A DNA stretch of 64,000 nt, taken from NCBI GenBank assembly GCA_964036665.1, contig OZ038528.1, positions 4,160,501 through 4,224,500 on the forward strand, written 5' to 3'. Position 1 is the first letter of the stretch. Each line of letters starts with the position of its first letter. This document shows positions 11,405-22,569 of the stretch, piece by piece. The position numbers and the translations under genes are program-made. The stretch is from Gordius sp. MW1 (taxonomy: Eukaryota; Nematomorpha; Gordioida; Gordea; Gordiidae). A model generated the notes under the pieces. That model had not been told where the DNA came from, did no database searches, and saw nothing but the letters and a program-made list of their open reading frames with translations.

Positions 11405-11535
11405 GTGTATTCTGCAATGTAAGATTCATAACCCTTGACCCGACACTTTAAATCCAACCCGACCCGATCCCAAAAGCATCTTAAAACTTTCAACCCGAAT
11501 CGGTCGGGTCTCGCCCGTGCAGTTCTTTAAGTAGT
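11405..11535. mobile_element. CCCGA-rich hAT-family fragment
   Basis: Contains ACCCGACCCGATCC and GTCGGGTCTCGCCCGTGCAG, like degenerate hAT subterminal repeats and an eroded TGCAGGTCTCTA-type end. 11082-11404 is AT-rich with nothing recognised. Confidence 0.4.
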
Positions 11536-11793
11536 ATTCCTAGGGTAACACATTGCCTGGTTGTAAATAGCAGATAGGACCAATGTTTTTGAAACCTTAT
11601 AAGTTCTAATTTATTAATTAAGTCATACTTTTTGTAACTATTTAATTTGAGAGAAAATAAGTGTTATAACAATGTTTTATTTTAAAATTTTGCCTCTACT
11701 GCATAAAAGACATACTTACTTAGGGGCAAAATATTAAGAAATAAAATAAATAGTTAAGGTAATTTGTACCTAGAAGAACAATTAATTTTCCAG

Positions 11794-11861
11794 AGATAGG
11801 GCTTCGATGTGCTATTGCAAGAATGCTTTTGGATAAAGGAAATTTCCATATATTTAATATT
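11794..11861 (+). CDS. Possible isolated exon (68 bp)
   Basis: Bounded by TTTTCCAG and a GTAAGTGT donor. One frame is open across the segment and reads IGLRCAIARMLLDKGN, which looks protein-like. I could not connect it to a neighbouring exon, and no family is certain. It could be one exon of a gene whose other exons I missed, or chance. Confidence 0.22.
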
Positions 11862-12139
11862 GTAAGTGTAAATAACTTTTTTCAACGGTGAAGCCCGTAA
11901 TCTAAAAAAAAATTATTAAATTTTTTATAGTTTAAGATTAAAAAACTATATATTAGATTCCGTTAACATTATTAGCTACTAAATAACATTCAAAACCTTT
12001 TAAATTTATTTAAAGAATCGTATCGGAATCAAAAATTCCTATTTTAATAATAATAATAAGATTTTTAATTTGATATAATGTAAATATTTTATAACGCTAC
12101 ATCTAGATCAAAGGTTAGATTTATTAGAATTTTCCTGCC

Positions 12140-12490
12140 CAAAACCAGCCCGATCCGATTTTTGAACAAAATTGCCCGCTCGAACCTGCCCGAATCACTA
12201 GAGCTGCCCGAACTGCCCGGCCCGATATTTAAAAATTTAAATCTTTTGCCATTGACTTAATTTTTTTGGAAGAGACCTACGATTAAAAAATACTATACAA
12301 GTCAAAATAATACACCAAAACAAAAGAAACTTTATAAAAAATGTCATTAAGTCCCAATTGCCCAAATCTTTATATAATGCCCGCTCGGGCCGGCATGAGA
12401 GTCTAACTTTACGACAGTTGCCCGGCCCGTGGGTTCGACGGGCCGGGCCTGGAAGTGGGCCGCGCCGGGCTTTTTTGGTCTCTGATCTAG
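12140..12490. mobile_element. GGGCC-rich hAT-family copy, eroded
   Basis: Starts with CCCGATCCG and CCCGGCCCG repeats and ends GCGCCGGGCTTTTTTGGTC. The subterminal repeats are intact enough to place it with the hAT at 61601-62700, but the interior is short and non-coding. Confidence 0.5.
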
Positions 12491-12508
12491 ATTGTAAATA
12501 ATTTATTA

Positions 12509-12978
12509 TTACTCGCTCATTATGAGATTTAAATCATAAGCTGTCTGAGTTGAATTTGAAACTAAACATTCCATGTTAATTTGATTTTCTTCGTGGGTAG
12601 AAAGATAAAAACTTTTACACCTGGGAAATAAATTTTAAAAATATTTTAAAGTTAATAAATACCTACAAGGATTTATGTCATCTGGTAGCGATCTATGTTT
12701 TCGACAAAATGCATCCAATTCGCACCTCAAATTTTATTTTTTACTACTTATAAAATTTAATATTAAAACGTACTTTTTGCTAAATGTTTCGTTAGTATTA
12801 TTTCCAGGTCCATCCCAAGCAATTTCCTTAAATTTTGGAAACTAATTATTATTATTATAAGAATTAAATTGAAAATCTTTACTTTAGTTTCATCGGTAAG
12901 AATTTTCCACAAGTGGCCAAAAAAAGTGGCTAGGACAGGAGAGCAAGGCAAAATATACAAATATAAAATAATTCTCAT
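12509..12978 (-). CDS. Small secreted protein resembling a degenerate group III phospholipase A2
   Basis: Four exons on the minus strand (12978-12883, 12826-12774, 12725-12663, 12620-12509) have GT-AG borders, matching phases and a TAA stop with AATAAA beside it. They give 107 residues. The first 17 (MRIILYLYILPCSPVLA) form a signal peptide. Residues near 37-42 read WDGPGN where bee-venom-type PLA2 has WCGxGN. Further on, LDAFCRKHRSLPDD aligns with the (T)DxCCRxHDxCPD active site. The His remains, but the following Asp is Arg and paired cysteines are lost, so catalysis and calcium binding are not expected. The protein stops soon after, shorter than the family. Introns are short (37-56 bp). 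It is transcribed away from the gene at 13457. The exon model is firm; the PLA2 relationship is an inference from two short motifs. Confidence 0.6.
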
Positions 12979-13456
12979 AAAGTATTATTTTTTACAATTA
13001 TAGAATTTAATGTTCTAAACACTTTCCCTAATAACATAAATTTTAATTATCGATATTTTAAAGTGTTAATTTTTTAAATTAAATTCTCATTCAAAATTAT
13101 AAATATATATTAAATAATAAAAATTATAGAATTTAAATAAAGCTATAATTTTTGATTAATTATGTGAGAAAATACACTATAAAGAATCTTGTAAAATTAA
13201 GTTTTCTAAGACTAACTAGACTAAAATATTAGTTTCTTTACAGGGGAAAAAATATTTTTTGTAACATGTTATGTTAAAGTAACCCTGAAAATCAATCAAT
13301 ACAGATATATTTGCAATAAAAAATCTAAATTAATTGATAATTTACGACAGCTGTAAAATTTTTACATCAGATTTCAAGGAAAAATAAGCATTTTTTACGT
13401 TTTACAAATCGTTTGTGGTTTAGCATAAATTTTTTCGATTCGTATTAGAAAATAAA

Positions 13457-14563
13457 ATGATTTTTGGAAAGCTTTTAATTATATTATTTTCGGCTATTTT
13501 GTGTCAAAAAGTATTAGGAATTGGTTATGGAATTCTACCCGCTTTAGTTCTTGATAGACAACCCCCTACGGAATGTTATAGATATTCTGATTATATTTCG
13601 TAAGAATTTTCAAAAAATTTGTTATTAAATAGTTGTAATTTTTATATGATATTTTACCTATAAATTTATTAAATTTACAACTTTGAATCTAAATAAATAT
13701 ATTATTTTTTGTTTTAAAATGTATTTGTTCATTTTGTAGAGTATGGCAAAAATGGTTAGTCGATAGTCATTATTCAAGATATTTCAAAACCGTAGCTCCA
13801 TGCAATAAGTTTGAATTTTGCATCCAAATATTAAATAAATTTAAATTATTTTTAATTTTAAATAATATAATTTAATTAAATTAATGTTTTAGCAGCTGAA
13901 TATATAAATTTTACTTTTTTTTACAGATATACCGAAAGTCATTTACACGTTGATGTAAATAATTTCAAGTGTTTTAATCATCCTTCCCTGGGCTTGCTTT
14001 ACGTAGTTCATGTACCAAAAGTTCTTGAACAAACCTTACTTTGGACAACTTGCCAGTAATAAATAAAATTTACGTTAAACAAAATTATAAAATTTAATAA
14101 ATTATGCTGCTAAATAATGAAATATTATATTATAATAAAATATAAATTTAAAAAGATTTTACAAAATGAGTTCTCTCGATTAATATGATTTTAAAAATTG
14201 TGAAGCAAAAACATGTTGATGTTAACAATCTTTAAAGTTTTTGTCGAAGAAACAAACTAAGCTCATTTTTAATTTAAAACTTTGTAATTACTATATTGTT
14301 TTTCTTATTTCAAAATAACCATCTTTTAAATCAAACGCATATATATTGTAAAAAAGTATTGATTAAAATTCAAAAAATATATTAATGTTTTTTTCAGTCA
14401 AGAAGGTCAAAACTGCTACAATTTTGTGGATAGAAAACATGGGGCTATAGCACATAGCACGTGCAACACGGAGAATGTTTTAGCTTTTAAGCCTCCACAT
14501 GCCTATTACAAAATACCTTTGTACAAAATAGCCGATTGCGTCTGTGTAAGTCAAAATTTTTAG
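13457..14563 (+). CDS. Unknown secreted Cys-rich protein, four exons
   Basis: Exons 13457-13599, 13740-13808, 13927-14055 and 14398-14545 join in phase across GT-AG introns. The start has a clear signal peptide (MIFGKLLIILFSAILCQKVLG). The mature part has spaced cysteines (TECYR, PCNK, FKCF, TTC, NCYN, STCN, DCVC) and no membrane segment, so a disulphide-bonded extracellular protein is likely. Exon 4 ends at a strong GTAAGT donor in phase 0. The gene may continue in an exon I did not find, or read through to TAG at 14561-14563, giving about 170 residues. I recognise no family. It starts about 480 bp from the divergent PLA2-like gene, so the two may share a promoter region. Confidence 0.6.
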
Positions 14564-14599
14564 GATTTCTATAAGAGGAGGTAAGATTAGACAAAGATT

Positions 14600-15373
14600 T
14601 TATTACTTGGACATAGAGCTAGGGCGAAGCAATTCTACATTATACAAATTCATTTTGCATCTAATTTCAAACTAATGATATTAAAGTGGTGATTCAAAAT
14701 TAGATGGAATTTTAATATTAAGTGTGTGGGCTTTGAAAATTTATTAAAGTGCATTTCACCTTTTATACCCTTGAAAGGTTTCAAATATATTCTTTAGTTC
14801 AACCTAAATTTATTGATTATTTGACTTAGGAAGGATATAAACGAGGGAAGGGGGGGGGGATAAGGAAAAAAATTAAATGTTTAGGGGTCAAATGATAATT
14901 TTTTAATCTTTGACTTTATTTTTAATAAATATTAAAAAGTTTTGGATTTAGGGGGTCGTTTAGCATTATAACGAAAACCTTAACCATTTTTCTTTCATTA
15001 ATGTTGCACAAAGGTAATGATTCAACGAGATTTGTTTAGGAATTTAAATTATATAAAAACTAAATTTTTTTATTCAATTATTTATTTTTTAAACTCAATA
15101 TGATAGCGAGCCTAGAAAGATTGAAACGAATTTGAACCTGGAATAGCTTTCTAATTTTTTGCTCTTCCTGCCACGCACTTACGCTTCACAATCCATGCTT
15201 ATATATATTCATATAATATTGTATTAAATGTTATGTAGCGGTTATTTAATTGTATTTGCTTAATAATAATGGCTTGTTGATTCGACGATATTTAAAAATT
15301 CGAATCTATTCATATCCCTAGCTAATCAGATGACTGCCTTGTTTAATTTGAAAATGGGCTGATTAGTCTATTA
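14600..15373. other. Intergenic, nothing recognised
   Basis: AT-rich sequence with a G run near 14850 and MITE-like phrases, but no complete ends. No open frame or exon-like borders seen. Confidence 0.4.
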
Positions 15374-15579
15374 TAGTGCTGTAAAAACGGCTGGGTTTTG
15401 TTTGGTCCGCCATTGGTTTTAGTCGACTAAACATAAACAGACCAAAAAATTTTTGGTGTCTATTTTTCTTAGTCGACCACAAGGCTTAGTCAAAATTTGA
15501 AAAACAGTTCAGAGTCGACCGTTAGTGTAAGTTAAATCAAAGGTCGACTAAACAAACCCCAGCCTTTTTTACAACACTA
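15374..15579. mobile_element. hAT-type MITE, TAGTGTTGTAAAAACGGCTG family, copy 2
   Basis: 206 bp with ends TAGTGCTGTAAAAACGGCTG and TTTTTTACAACACTA. The exact 8-bp duplication GTCTATTA lies at 15366-15373 and 15580-15587. No coding capacity. Confidence 0.88.
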
Positions 15580-15587
15580 GTCTATTA

Positions 15588-16790
15588 GTTTATGGCCATA
15601 TTTTAGAAATAGTGCGTTGTTTTGGCCATATCCATTTTAGCTATCATGTAAGTGAATAAAAAATTCATTTTTATTAAATAAATTTTTTGCCATAGAAAAA
15701 TAAATTAATAACCTTCCCACGACTTTGATTAAAGTATCTTTAGCTATTTTATTAATATTATGTGTATTCATATTTAAGCAGAATTAAAGGTGATCAAAAA
15801 AACTCTAATATCTTGTAAATGAGTTTAAAATAAGCATTTAACATAACTTCAACCAGAACTTACCAATATATTTGTTTCCACAACATATAACTTCGCAAAA
15901 TTAGCGTTAATGATATAGAGAGGTTAAAATGTTATAGCGGAAAAGTCAAATTACAAAAGCTTGATATCAACATTTAAAAATCATCATTAAATAGAAAGCA
16001 ACAAAACCACAAAATATCAACATAATATAGAGTCTTCTTTTAAGCACAAATATTAACTTTAACTAAATGAAGATTGTTTTAAAAACAACATAAACAGGCA
16101 ATAATCTAAGTGGCACAAAATGTTATATCTTCTTGGTATAACAAGAGGCAGACTTTGTATAAAGGACACCGAATATTTTATATTAGGGCTTCATTGCTAT
16201 TGATTATTTCATAAAATATTCTATTATTCTGACGAATTGGGTAAAGAACAGGTTAAGTTTCCGCTATAAAATGATTCGCCTTTTGATATAGGTACATAGG
16301 CTTTATAGATTAAAATAATAGATATTAGTTAATCTTATTAGGCTACTTACATTGACAACTAACATTCGGAGAGTTTAAATTGCTATGCAATTTATTATTA
16401 CATTATAATGTATATAAAAATACTTAGTTATCAGGTTAACAAAAAGGTTATAAATAAATAAAGCTTTATGCTTAATAATAAACCGACGATAACGACTATA
16501 TAATGAGTTCTAACTCAGTTGTTGCCAAAAGTAGAGAGTTTCATAGTTCGATACACTTTAAACTTTAGCCGACTAATGTCCATGTTATATGATAATAATT
16601 TTTATATTAATTAGTACGTACCCTTTTCCGCTTTATCTTTATACTCCTCCTCCTTCGTCTTTTTACAAATAAGATTGTGTAAAAAACAGCAGCTTCACAG
16701 TCCAGTCTAAATATGTCTAAATACATTGATTGCTCGCTTAAGGTAGCCTTTAGAGTTGTTAAATTGCTCGTGTTAGCAATGCTAACTATG
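15588..16790. other. Intergenic, nothing recognised
   Basis: AT-rich DNA without convincing exons. The 67-residue minus-strand frame near 16607-16810 ends in a run of Arg and Lys from a CTCCTCC tract and is not credible as a gene. Confidence 0.4.
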
Positions 16791-16794
16791 TGCT

Positions 16795-16990
16795 TTGCTC
16801 GAGCACGCACACTAGCTATTTAATATGCTAGATTAGCACAATGAGTGCTAGCTGTTCGGTGCAGTAGTTTTAACAGTAGCATGTAAAAATGCTCGAGAGG
16901 TTAGTCGAAGCAGCCAAATCTGTTAAAGCATTTAGCAGAAGCTCGAGCAGTAAATTCGAGCAGATAGTAGATTGAATTGCTATTTGTTAA
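16795..16990 (+). repeat. Interspersed repeat with TGCTCGAGAGG core, copy 1
   Basis: Matches 26456-26645 over about 190 bp (CGAGCACGCACAC, TAGCACAATGAGTGCT, GCTGTTCGGTGCA, AATGCTCGAGAGG, TAGCAGATTGAATTG). The TGCTCGAGAGGCGA core also occurs near the left end of the hAT copies at 42874 and 52001, so it may be a distant derivative. Confidence 0.6.
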
Positions 16991-17165
16991 AATTTAGTAA
17001 CTTACAATATTTGCCCATATTATATATCATAAACAAATTAAGAACTTTGATATCTTAAGCTAAAACTGTAATATAATTATTTTATGTGATACATATAAGA
17101 TAGAAAAACATAGTATAATAGACAATATTGGGTCGTTAATTTCTAATTTCCATTTGTAAAGGCAA

Positions 17166-17235
17166 GGGCATAGTCAGGAATCAATTGGCGGGGGGCGTTG
17201 TGGGGTATACCTGCTGCATTCCTTGGCTAAGCTCA
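17166..17235. mobile_element. Degenerate GGGCGTAGCCAGG-family MITE
   Basis: GGGCATAGTCAGG at the left and CCTTGGCTAAGCTCAGG at the right with a short G run between. Strongly eroded and internally deleted. Confidence 0.4.
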
Positions 17236-17791
17236 GGAAAATAATATAAATATTATAACTTTCATTTTAGTTTTCTAATGCTGGTACAATTTTACCAGTA
17301 ATATTAATCAAATGAAGTAAGGTAAGTCAGCAGTTTTTGAAAGCTTTCTAGTTAATATTTAAATTATCAGACAACAAGCCTTCTGCTACACAAATGACTG
17401 TAGTATTCGGCTAGAAAAACCATAAATTGCATAGCAATTAAAACTATCTAAAGGGGATCATAAAAGTTTTAACTAATACAAAGTCTCATTTTCAAATAAC
17501 TTAAAATGTGTTATATATATAATTCACGCTTCAGATTCGTATAAAAATTTAAATCGCTTGTATCATTAAAAATATCCAAAGCTTACTATTAAAAGTTGTA
17601 TTTTGAGAAATATATATTTATTTGTATATTTATAATAAGCTCAAAATTAAAATACGTCTACATAATATCTTATGGTTGCAATCACAAGTAGAAAATTATC
17701 ACTTCCAATCTACAATGTAACTGATTTTATATTTAATGACTCTAGTCTAAAACACTCGATGCGATTGTTTGCAATATTATATTGTTAGTTA

Positions 17792-18802
17792 TTAATGGGA
17801 ATGTTTTGATTTATTAGGAAATCTTGATTTAAATTCCTTTAGTATACTCATCCAAAGAATGCAATAAAAAATCATGCTCCATATTTTTGCAGCGTTGTGA
17901 ATCCGATTTATCAGTAAAGTTTCATCGAAGTAAATGGTCAAAGTGTTATCCACTAGTGCTATTAATTTCGTAATCAGATCCGTTATGTACAAGGGATAAT
18001 ATCCCAGGCTATAGATCAAAAATATTTTGATATGGATAACATTTTCTACGTAGCCATAAGCTTCCACATTATTGTTTAGTCTAAATAGTGATCTATGGGC
18101 CAATCCTATAGCTGAAAATCTGTTTGCCCCATTACCTGGAATTATTTTTCTTGTGCGACGCCTCTTCTCCGATATTATAGTAAAATATCTAAAGCTTAGT
18201 GCTACGAGCATGATGGTCAATATAACTAGGGGTATAAAATTTAAAATAATAATCCTCAAACAGATCATTGTCAATAAGTTGACATTTTTTCTTCCCCTTA
18301 TAGTAAGCACGTAGATGTAAGAGGTGCTTTCGGTAGGAAGGGCTTTGACCGAATATAGTATAAGATTGTGCAGATGGAAGAAGAAGGAGACACATATAAC
18401 TCCTCCCTTTATGTATTTGATGCTGGTTGCGGACGAAGTAAGACTAAGGTAGGGCAGCGCAAATGTGTCCGCTACAACTTCTAAACCCGCCATGGCATTA
18501 ATGATGAGATAGGCACAATAAAAGCTTGGACTTAGGTAGTGTCTCCATTTGGCAAAATAATACAAGTAATTGTAAGAATGGGTATAGGCTGAATCCATAT
18601 ATAAGCCAGCTACCTCAACCACTGGAAAGATGAATAATATAATTTGAAAGACGTTTATGTGTTCCATTCGAATCCAAATAAAATTTACATCCCTAATTGA
18701 GACCCCTGACAATCGTTTGATAAAATATGTGTTCACGCCTAGCATAACAGCTAAAACGATTGGAAAAATGTAAAGGTAATATATTATATCTAGAGTAATC
18801 AT
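17792..18802 (-). CDS. Seven-transmembrane receptor-like protein (336 aa), intact copy
   Basis: A single uninterrupted frame from ATG at 18802. Hydrophobic segments fall near residues 4-30, 48-70, 92-118, 130-152, 182-210, 262-290 and 305-325, the pattern of a G-protein-coupled receptor. The short, basic C-terminus (KEFKSRFPNKSKHSH) and a basic third loop (SEKRRRTRKI) fit a cytosolic side. The sixth segment's YSLGYYPLY resembles the aromatic-Pro core of rhodopsin-class receptors, and a Cys sits at the start of the third segment. However, DRY and NPxxY are absent, so class and ligand cannot be given. Intronless or single-exon. A second, broken copy lies at 31576-32580. Conservation of the frame here while the other copy decayed suggests this one is functional. 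A chemosensory receptor of a lineage-specific family is possible but unproven. Confidence 0.65.
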   Translation of the reverse strand: MITLDIIYYLYIFPIVLAVMLGVNTYFIKRLSGVSIRDVNFIWIRMEHINVFQIILFIFPVVEVAGLYMDSAYTHSYNYLYYFAKWRHYLSPSFYCAYLIINAMAGLEVVADTFALPYLSLTSSATSIKYIKGGVICVSFFFHLHNLILYSVKALPTESTSYIYVLTIRGRKNVNLLTMICLRIIILNFIPLVILTIMLVALSFRYFTIISEKRRRTRKIIPGNGANRFSAIGLAHRSLFRLNNNVEAYGYVENVIHIKIFLIYSLGYYPLYITDLITKLIALVDNTLTIYFDETLLINRIHNAAKIWSMIFYCILWMSILKEFKSRFPNKSKHSH

Positions 18803-19569
18803 AAAAAGGCTTTGTGCGTACTGTTATTATTTTGTTAGATTCTCGTTAAAAATAACCACGAGTCGTAATTATATGGTTTAAATTGGTATAGGTGGTAGAG
18901 TGACCTACAATAAGGAGAAGTATCTAATGACAAACCTTTAATTAATAAATTGATTATTCGAACTCAGCATGTGTATTAAAAGAGGACATCACAGCAAGCT
19001 ATTAATTATTTTTATCAGATTAACTTTAAACTTAGAGTTTGAAAGTTAGTTAGATTAAAATATTTGTCAAAATTGTTTTAATATTACAAGAGGTTTATAC
19101 GTATCTATTTAAATTAGAAAATCTTGTTTGGCATATAGTCATCTTTAAACCACCTGAAAACTTTAGTTAACAACCAAGTAAAGTAGTGTCCCACGCGTTG
19201 ACTAATGATAATCAATTAGGCCTAGATTAGGTTATATTTCATACAGTTCCCCCTAAACACATCATTTTACCTTTTGTTTTAACTCAGTCCTACTTAAAAT
19301 TACATAGACTATTGGATTATTTTAACAAACCATCGATACATAGTGCTTTCACTTACATTATATGAGCAATTCGGAACCCCCTCCTTTGCACTTAATATAA
19401 ATTAAGAGCCCTTACTATGATTATTTCCTTCTTTTGATTAGTGCTATTTACGCTAATTCATTGTCACCCGGTGCTCATTGATCCATTTGATTGCTAATCT
19501 AAGAGTTAACGTGATATTTGCCTTTGCATATTGTAAACCGATAGAAAATCAAATTCTATTTAGGTGCTT
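18803..19569. other. Upstream flank of receptor-like gene
   Basis: Non-coding and AT-rich. It is conserved with 32581-33530 over most of its length except the insertion in B, so any promoter was duplicated with the gene. No specific site is identified. Confidence 0.45.
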
Positions 19570-20440
19570 ATCGACTGACCAAAGGGCTTATGCCTCTACT
19601 GATATGGGTCCCTGTGCCCCTACAAAAGTATGCCTTTACTGATGTGGGTTCGAATTCCGGCGAGGGCAAATTCTTAATTGCTGGTTCGAATCCCGGAGAG
19701 GGCAAAATTTTTTTTTTAAATTAAATTAATATATTGTTCTTGTTGGTACCATTGATAACATGACTTTTTGGCCGTCCGCTCGCTACTGACCAATGAAAAA
19801 ATGACCATTGGCCAAAGTATAAATCGAATTTATTTTTTCGTTTTTGAATTGGTTAACATTGATAATTACCCTATGCCCTCCCCTTTCCTAGAAGGGCCTA
19901 TGCCTCTATTGATATGAGTCCATGTGCCCCTACAAAAGCTTATGCCTCTACTGATGTGGGTTCGAAGCTCGGAGAGGGCAAAATTTTTATTTTTTTTTAA
20001 ATTAAATTAATATATTATTCTTGTTAATACCCTTGATAATACGACTTTTTGGCCGTCCGCTGGCTCCTGGCCAATGAAAAAATCACCATTGGCCAAATTG
20101 TGATTCGTAAATTTTTTTCATCTTTTTTTGAGATTAATATATTGTTTTTATTAATACCATTGATAATATGGCTTTTTGGCTGTCCGCTGGCTGCTGACCA
20201 ATGGAAAAAAATGACCATTGGCCAAAGTGTAAATTGAATTTTTTTTTCTCGTTTTTTTCGACTCGTATGTATTTATAAACCGTCTATTGGTACTAACCAA
20301 TGGAAAAAAATGACCATTGGCCAAAGTGTGATTCGAAATTTTTTTTAATGTTTTTTTACTCAGATGTATTTATAGACCGTCTCTTGGTACTGACCAATAA
20401 AAAAAATTACCATTGGCCAAAGTGAGATTTTATTAATTTA
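19570..20440 (+). repeat. Cluster of tRNA-derived SINE-like units, plus orientation
   Basis: Three B-box-like words (GGTTCGAATTCCGG near 19648, GGTTCGAATCCCGG near 19683, GGTTCGAAGCTCGG near 19959) are each followed by AGGGCAAA, an A/T run and GGCCGTCCGCTGGCT. These are followed by CCAATG...CATTGG hairpins. It lies just beyond the alignable edge of duplicated block A. Confidence 0.75.
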
Positions 20441-21100
20441 ATAAGTTTTTGTTTAATCGAACTTTGACATAAAATTTACCCCCCCCCCCCCCCCTTAATT
20501 AGATATTTATTTTTGAGTAATTTTTCCTGCTGACCCGACAAGAAAAAAGGGTGTGTTTTGGGGCATTCGCTCCTTTCGGGTTTAAATTTTGAATTTGCAA
20601 CTTTGGTTTTTTTAGCTAGCCTTTACTAAGCTTTACTATATCAATCCTCTTTATTAATACAACTTTTTTATTTATTCTAAAGCTTAAAATTATTTATTTT
20701 GCCCATATGACATTATTAGTTTACTTCCAATCGCGTCATCACAGGCACAGTATTTATTGGTTTTTTCCTCTTCACTTTCTAATATAATAATTCTAGCAGA
20801 GAGGGAAATCAATGGGAAAAGTCAATTCTTAAAATCGATAATTCTAATCAAAAGATACCCTCCCCCCTCCTATTTTATATGCAAGGTTAAACTACATTTC
20901 ATTACCCTACCCCTATCTTCCCCTCTTATCCGCCCACCGCTGACTTGGCATTATTGATATTACCCCCCCCCCCCCCCCCACCATCTTATATTTTGATTTA
21001 AACATCAACAATTTAGAAAAGTCAGTGCCACCACGACACACGCAGGCACAGTATTTATTGGTTTTTTCCTCCTCACTTTCTATAATGTAAAATCTTCAAA
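20441..21100. repeat. C tracts and a direct repeat
   Basis: Runs of 17 C near 20479 and 15 C near 20963. The phrase GGCACAGTATTTATTGGTTT occurs at about 20742 and again at about 21045, suggesting a local direct duplication. No credible gene. Confidence 0.55.
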
Positions 21101-21268
21101 TTTTGATAGCATAATACTTTAACTTTAATCAGTAAATTAGTGTACTATTTTGGTTATTTGATCAGGTGTTTATAAAACATCCACAAATAGTATGACCCCA
21201 AAATCATCCCTACTTCATGACGTCATACAGGGTTACTGTAAAATGCAACAATGCAAATTTCAATATAA

Positions 21269-21410
21269 AATGGGCCTAGCCAGCATAGGAATTTGAGGGG
21301 GGCAAAAATGATTATGAGACAGATAAAATAATATTTTTTGATAATTTAAAGCTTCAAAGAGTTTTTGGATTTATAGGGGGCAGCCGCCCCTCCTAGATCC
21401 ACCCACTTAA
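21269..21410. mobile_element. MITE, GGGCGTAGCCAGG family, copy 6 (eroded right end)
   Basis: Left end ATGGGCCTAGCCAGC, typical interior with GGGGGCAGCCGCCCCTCC, and an eroded right end. Confidence 0.6.
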
Positions 21411-21723
21411 TAAAATATCAAACATTATGTGAATTCGTTTTTTTTAGTTTATAAAATTATTAATTCAAGAAAGACGAAAATATTTTCCTCGTTTTTTAAT
21501 TAAGTTTAAGTTTCTCTACACATTATCAAGGATAGTTAAAATTACCTAAACTTATTTCTTTTTGTGATTCAAAATTTTCCAAATTCACCTAAAGACTCTA
21601 GAGGGCCCCTAAATCCAAATTATTCAAGAGTCTTATTAAAAAATGTAAAAAGCCAGCAAATTGAATTATACTAGGATTAGCCTAATGGGCTTAGCCAAGG
21701 GCGGAGGGCACTCCCCTCTAAAT

Positions 21724-21870
21724 CCAATATGCAATTTATGGGCTCACTTTCCATTTTCCGATGTCACGCACCGAATGTCTTGCACCGTCTTGTCACGCTT
21801 TTTGTCGTGTTTACCACTGAAACCGCTTGGAAGTAGGTTCGATACCCGGGGAGGCCAATTTTTTTTAATT
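21724..21870 (+). repeat. SINE with tRNA-like B box
   Basis: Starts TATGCAATTTATGGGCTCAC and has GTGTTTACCACTGAAACCGC followed by the B-box-like AGGTTCGATACCCGG, then a T run. The same organisation is at 45905-46370. Confidence 0.65.
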
Positions 21871-21899
21871 AAATGGAAAATTTGTATTAATAATTAACT

Positions 21900-22095
21900 A
21901 ATCATTTTGCATTTAATACCTTCCTATAGGCAATCTCGCCCCTTCCCACCTTTCTCGCCCATAAATTGCATAGCAAATATGCAACTTTTATACAGAGTAT
22001 AGAAGATTTCCCCCTTCCCTTCCCCCCTTCCCTTTCCCTACTCCCATTCCCCCCTTCCCCTTCCCACGAGGGCCGAAAGTTCGAGTTCTTATTTA
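21900..22095 (-). repeat. Pyrimidine-rich repeat, inverted partner of 3380-3570
   Basis: A C/T-rich stretch ending CCCACGAGGGCCGAAAGTTCG. Its reverse complement matches the purine-rich repeat at 3380-3570. Confidence 0.55.
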
Positions 22096-22560
22096 ATGAC
22101 ATATATTCTAATTGTTCGATTATGTCGTTTTTCACACAACACAACCTATTTAATCTAATTCACTGATAAAACCAATGGTATTTTATTCATGTTATTAAAA
22201 GATCTCATCGACATCTAACCCATTGACAAATGCCCATATTGCAGTATATTCTTAAAAAAATTCGCTTTGTGTACTGTTACCACATTGTAAATTGATCGGG
22301 TAAAGCCATCTTCCTGCATTATTATAAAATCAATGACATTATATAGGATTTTTTGAAAATCACCCCAAAATTTAAAAAGTGTGGATGAAAATGATTTTAA
22401 GTACGACCGAACAAATTGATTTAAACTGAACACCAGCTATAGGCTAATTTTATTAGACCATCGATAATTGTTAAAGAAAAGGATCCAGGGTAAAAATAAA
22501 TGCCTGGCGATACACATTTTATTTACTGAGCTAGATTGCGGTGTTAAATTGCTAACTAGC
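22095..22560. repeat. Duplicated block A, distal part
   Basis: The first 110 bp match 33715-33835. From about 22225 it matches 40505-40880 (CATATTGCAGTATAT, CCTGCATNATT, GTGTGGATGAAAATGATTTT). In block B these two parts are separated by about 6.7 kb of mobile DNA. No gene seen. Confidence 0.7.
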
Positions 22561-22569
22561 TTCAACCAG

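Larger units (their letters stand above)
17470..19570. repeat. Duplicated block A, proximal part
   Basis: Colinear with 31296-33530, including the receptor-like gene, its 3' flank and about 750 bp upstream (shared word GGACATCACAGCAAGC). Block B has extra inserted DNA at 32873-33125. A's distal continuation is at 22095-22560, after inserted SINE material. Confidence 0.8.

Noticed and set aside
16607..16810. Minus-strand frame ending in KRRRRRSIKIKRKR
   Set aside because: The basic run comes from a CTCCTCC tract, and there is no other sign of a gene.
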